DNA from: Thermoplasmatota archaeon
Lineage (GTDB): Archaea > Thermoplasmatota > Thermoplasmata > Thermoplasmatales > Thermoplasmataceae
DNA: 14,361 bases
NCBI GenBank assembly: GCA_023379355.1
Contig: JAMCUD010000021.1
Location: 1-14,361, forward strand
Direction: 5' to 3'
How positions within the stretch are numbered: the first letter of the stretch is position 1; each line of letters opens with the position of its first letter. The notes under the pieces are model-generated. The model saw only the letters and a list, made by a program, of their open reading frames with translations. It had not been told where the DNA came from and ran no database searches. Shown here piece by piece: positions 14,127 through 14,361 of this stretch. The position numbers and the translations under genes are program-made.

Positions 14127-14361
14127 TAACTTCTACCGTTGACCCCTGAGCGGAAAGCTTGTTTATGGACTTTTCTGTTGCCTTGTTCACCTTTATTAAA
14201 GATTTCTCCCTGAATTCACCACTTCCAAGTAATTTATCGTAACCTGCCGACACAAGATCTATGTTGTAGATTTTTCCCTCTTTTTTTGCAAATCCCTTTT
14301 TTTCCAGATTAGGCAGCATGTTTGATAGTTCAGATAGTGTTATGGGGACCTCAACCTTCAC
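14104..14361 (-). CDS. rpl15: Large ribosomal subunit protein uL15 (L15), N-terminus cut by window edge
   Basis: The last 85 residues are visible; the gene runs off the right edge, so its start is not in the window. The GTG at 14361 reads in frame but is probably internal. The C-terminal L15/L18e fold is recognised from YNIDLVSAGYDKLLGSGEF followed by SLIKVNKATEKSINKLSAQG, the usual archaeal L15 end. The family is about 140-150 residues, so roughly 60 are missing. Its last codons overlap secY by 23 bases, and the L15-secY order is the classical one. This protein helps assemble the large subunit core. Confidence 0.9.
   Translation of the reverse strand: MKVEVPITLSELSNMLPNLEKKGFAKKEGKIYNIDLVSAGYDKLLGSGEFREKSLIKVNKATEKSINKLSAQGSTVEVNGGNKEE

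Overview
The window looks like chromosomal DNA of a euryarchaeon of the class Thermoplasmata. It carries archaeal information-processing genes (aIF2-alpha, Nop10, Cbf5, Nop5, Sm-like protein, S27e, L44e, L37e), an archaeal-type adenylate kinase and SecY, and TATA boxes placed for leaderless or short-leader transcripts. GGTGA/GGAGG ribosome-binding sites sit inside the preceding genes, and AGG/AGA and ATA codons are common. In the L15-SecY-Adk-DUF106-Cmk-Cbf5 run, L34e and L14e, which many other euryarchaea carry there, are absent; I take this as a Thermoplasmata-like trait. No rRNA or other definitive taxonomic marker is present.

Layout, left to right. (1) Positions 1-3580, minus strand: top6B, top6A and a left-truncated nitrilase-family amidohydrolase form a tightly overlapping operon. 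(2) Positions 3581-3942: the only gene-free stretch over 300 bases. It holds the top6B promoter, a TATA-plus-palindrome element on the plus strand and a 12-bp hairpin. (3) Positions 3943-6109, minus strand: L44e, S27e, aIF2-alpha, Nop10 and a PAC2-family protein, a translation and RNA-modification operon with one-base or small overlaps. (4) Positions 6307-6822, plus strand: a sequon-rich two-helix membrane protein of unknown function. (5) Positions 6989-8797, plus strand: Sm-like protein, L37e and purF. (6) Positions 8798-14361, minus strand, read right to left: L15 (truncated at the right edge), SecY, archaeal Adk, a DUF106/EMC3-like insertase, Cmk, Cbf5 and Nop5. These almost all overlap and probably form the tail of a long ribosomal-protein/secretion operon.

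The genes cover ribosome parts, translation initiation, rRNA modification (Cbf5 and Nop10 for H/ACA pseudouridylation, Nop5 for C/D methylation), membrane protein insertion (SecY and the DUF106 protein), nucleotide supply (Adk, Cmk, PurF) and DNA topology (topoisomerase VI).

The most notable observation is that the last ~73 codons of cbf5, an Arg/Lys-rich tail, lie in another frame over the start of nop5, so one DNA segment appears to encode parts of both guide-RNP core enzymes. Others are an intact topoisomerase VI in a Thermoplasmata-like setting, a 53-base L37e/purF overlap with the purF ribosome-binding site inside zinc-finger codons, a two-helix N-terminal extension on SecY, and several likely TTG starts backed by strong ribosome-binding sites. 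I found no mobile element, CRISPR array, tRNA or rRNA.
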